From assembly GCA_024500155.1 (NCBI GenBank), contig CM044858.1, positions 36,313,786 to 36,377,785 of the forward strand: DNA of 64,000 nucleotides, given 5' to 3'. The stretch is from Chenopodium formosanum. Its lineage: Eukaryota; Streptophyta; Magnoliopsida; Caryophyllales; Amaranthaceae. The stretch's first letter is position 1, and each line of letters begins with the position of its first letter. Positions 63,604 through 64,000 of the stretch are shown piece by piece. The notes below the pieces were generated by a model that was not told where the DNA came from, did not search any database, and saw only the letters and a program-made list of their open reading frames with translations. Made by a program: the position numbers and the translations under genes.

Positions 63604-64000
63604 TCAATATCATACAAAGCTCATGGTCTTACTTAACCAGTCCCGGGTAGAGGGACAACTAAAATATCAAATGCTCAGGCTCATAATGAGCAGCAAATTA
63701 ATTCAATCAAGTGATTTATAAATTATACAACTTTTATTAAATCAATCAACACTTTTAAAGATCAAATCGTTAAATCGTAAAATTATGTATTTTAACTCAT
63801 CATAAAAATCATAAGTTTAAATATTCATACGCAACATTTATTTAAACAATCATTGGTGTATAAAAAAAAACAATCATTAAAATAAACATTTACCAAAATA
63901 TGCATTCTAAGGTTGTATCAAGGACCTAGCCACCTATACGTACCTTGATCACGAGAACAATTAAGGTACGATCACTAAACTTGACCACGATCGAGGGACT
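63604..64000 (-). mobile_element. Fragment of the long-LTR family
   Basis: On the minus strand the words CGTGGTCAAGTTTAGTGATCG and ATCAAGGTACGTATAGGTGG resemble the TCGTGGCGATTTTTAGATCA...CAAGGTACGTTGGCG block of LTR A (about 55360-55400). The gypsy element seems to have inserted into a copy of this family. The segment is cut by the window end. Confidence 0.45.

Noticed and set aside
1..64000. CRISPR arrays, operons, ribosome binding sites, replication origins
   Set aside because: The window is plant nuclear DNA with spliced genes; no regularly spaced repeats or prokaryotic signals were seen.

Overview
The window is a stretch of plant nuclear genome. The genes are split by many short GT-AG introns, the intergenic DNA is AT-rich, and there are many MITEs, LINE remnants and LTR retrotransposon pieces. 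The proteins are of eudicot type. A class I (class B) starch branching enzyme is present, and Arabidopsis lacks that class, so this is not a Brassicaceae genome. I suspect a repeat-rich Caryophyllales-like eudicot, but the sequence alone does not settle the species.

Layout. 1-1.9 kb is AT-rich with one MITE. 1.9-7.15 kb (+) holds a six-exon manganese-type cation diffusion facilitator (MTP9/10 clade); its intron 4 carries a LINE remnant and a perfect hairpin. 7.5-22.4 kb is a local duplication cluster in which two intact peroxisomal acyl-activating enzyme genes (AAE1-like, -), one AAE pseudogene (-) and two intact germin-like protein genes (+) alternate as AAE, GLP, psi-AAE, GLP, AAE. 23.2-24.4 kb (-) is a small basic plant protein I cannot name. 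25.9-32.9 kb (-) is a 14-exon starch branching enzyme I. 33-36.7 kb is a MITE-rich intergenic block followed by a 5'-truncated LINE with target-site duplication. 37.4-45.3 kb (-) is a 12-exon BTB/POZ protein of the Arabidopsis At2g30600 type, with a hAT MITE in intron 1. 48.0-50.9 kb (-) is an 11-exon B2-type mitotic cyclin with MSA-like promoter motifs. From 51.5 kb to the end I find no host gene. That part holds oligonucleotide-repeat DNA, then long LTRs of one family in opposite orientations (one split by a hAT element), then a broken Ty3/gypsy gag with its LTR and tRNA-Asp primer-binding site, inserted next to another fragment of the long-LTR family.

Multi-exon models were assembled by hand from GT-AG junctions and reading-frame continuity, guided by remembered family proteins. 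All seven intron-containing protein gene types give continuous frames of normal family length: MTP 404 aa, AAE 555 and 553 aa, GLP 227 and 223 aa, unknown 205 aa, SBEI 867 aa, BTB 805 aa, cyclin 447 aa. Apart from the AAE/GLP cluster, which is a real local co-duplication, the neighbours look functionally unrelated, as is usual in plants. I did not find a convincing new multi-gene system. The observations most worth following are the interleaved AAE/GLP cluster, the intronic hairpin, the LINE 5' filler duplication, and the inverted long LTRs.
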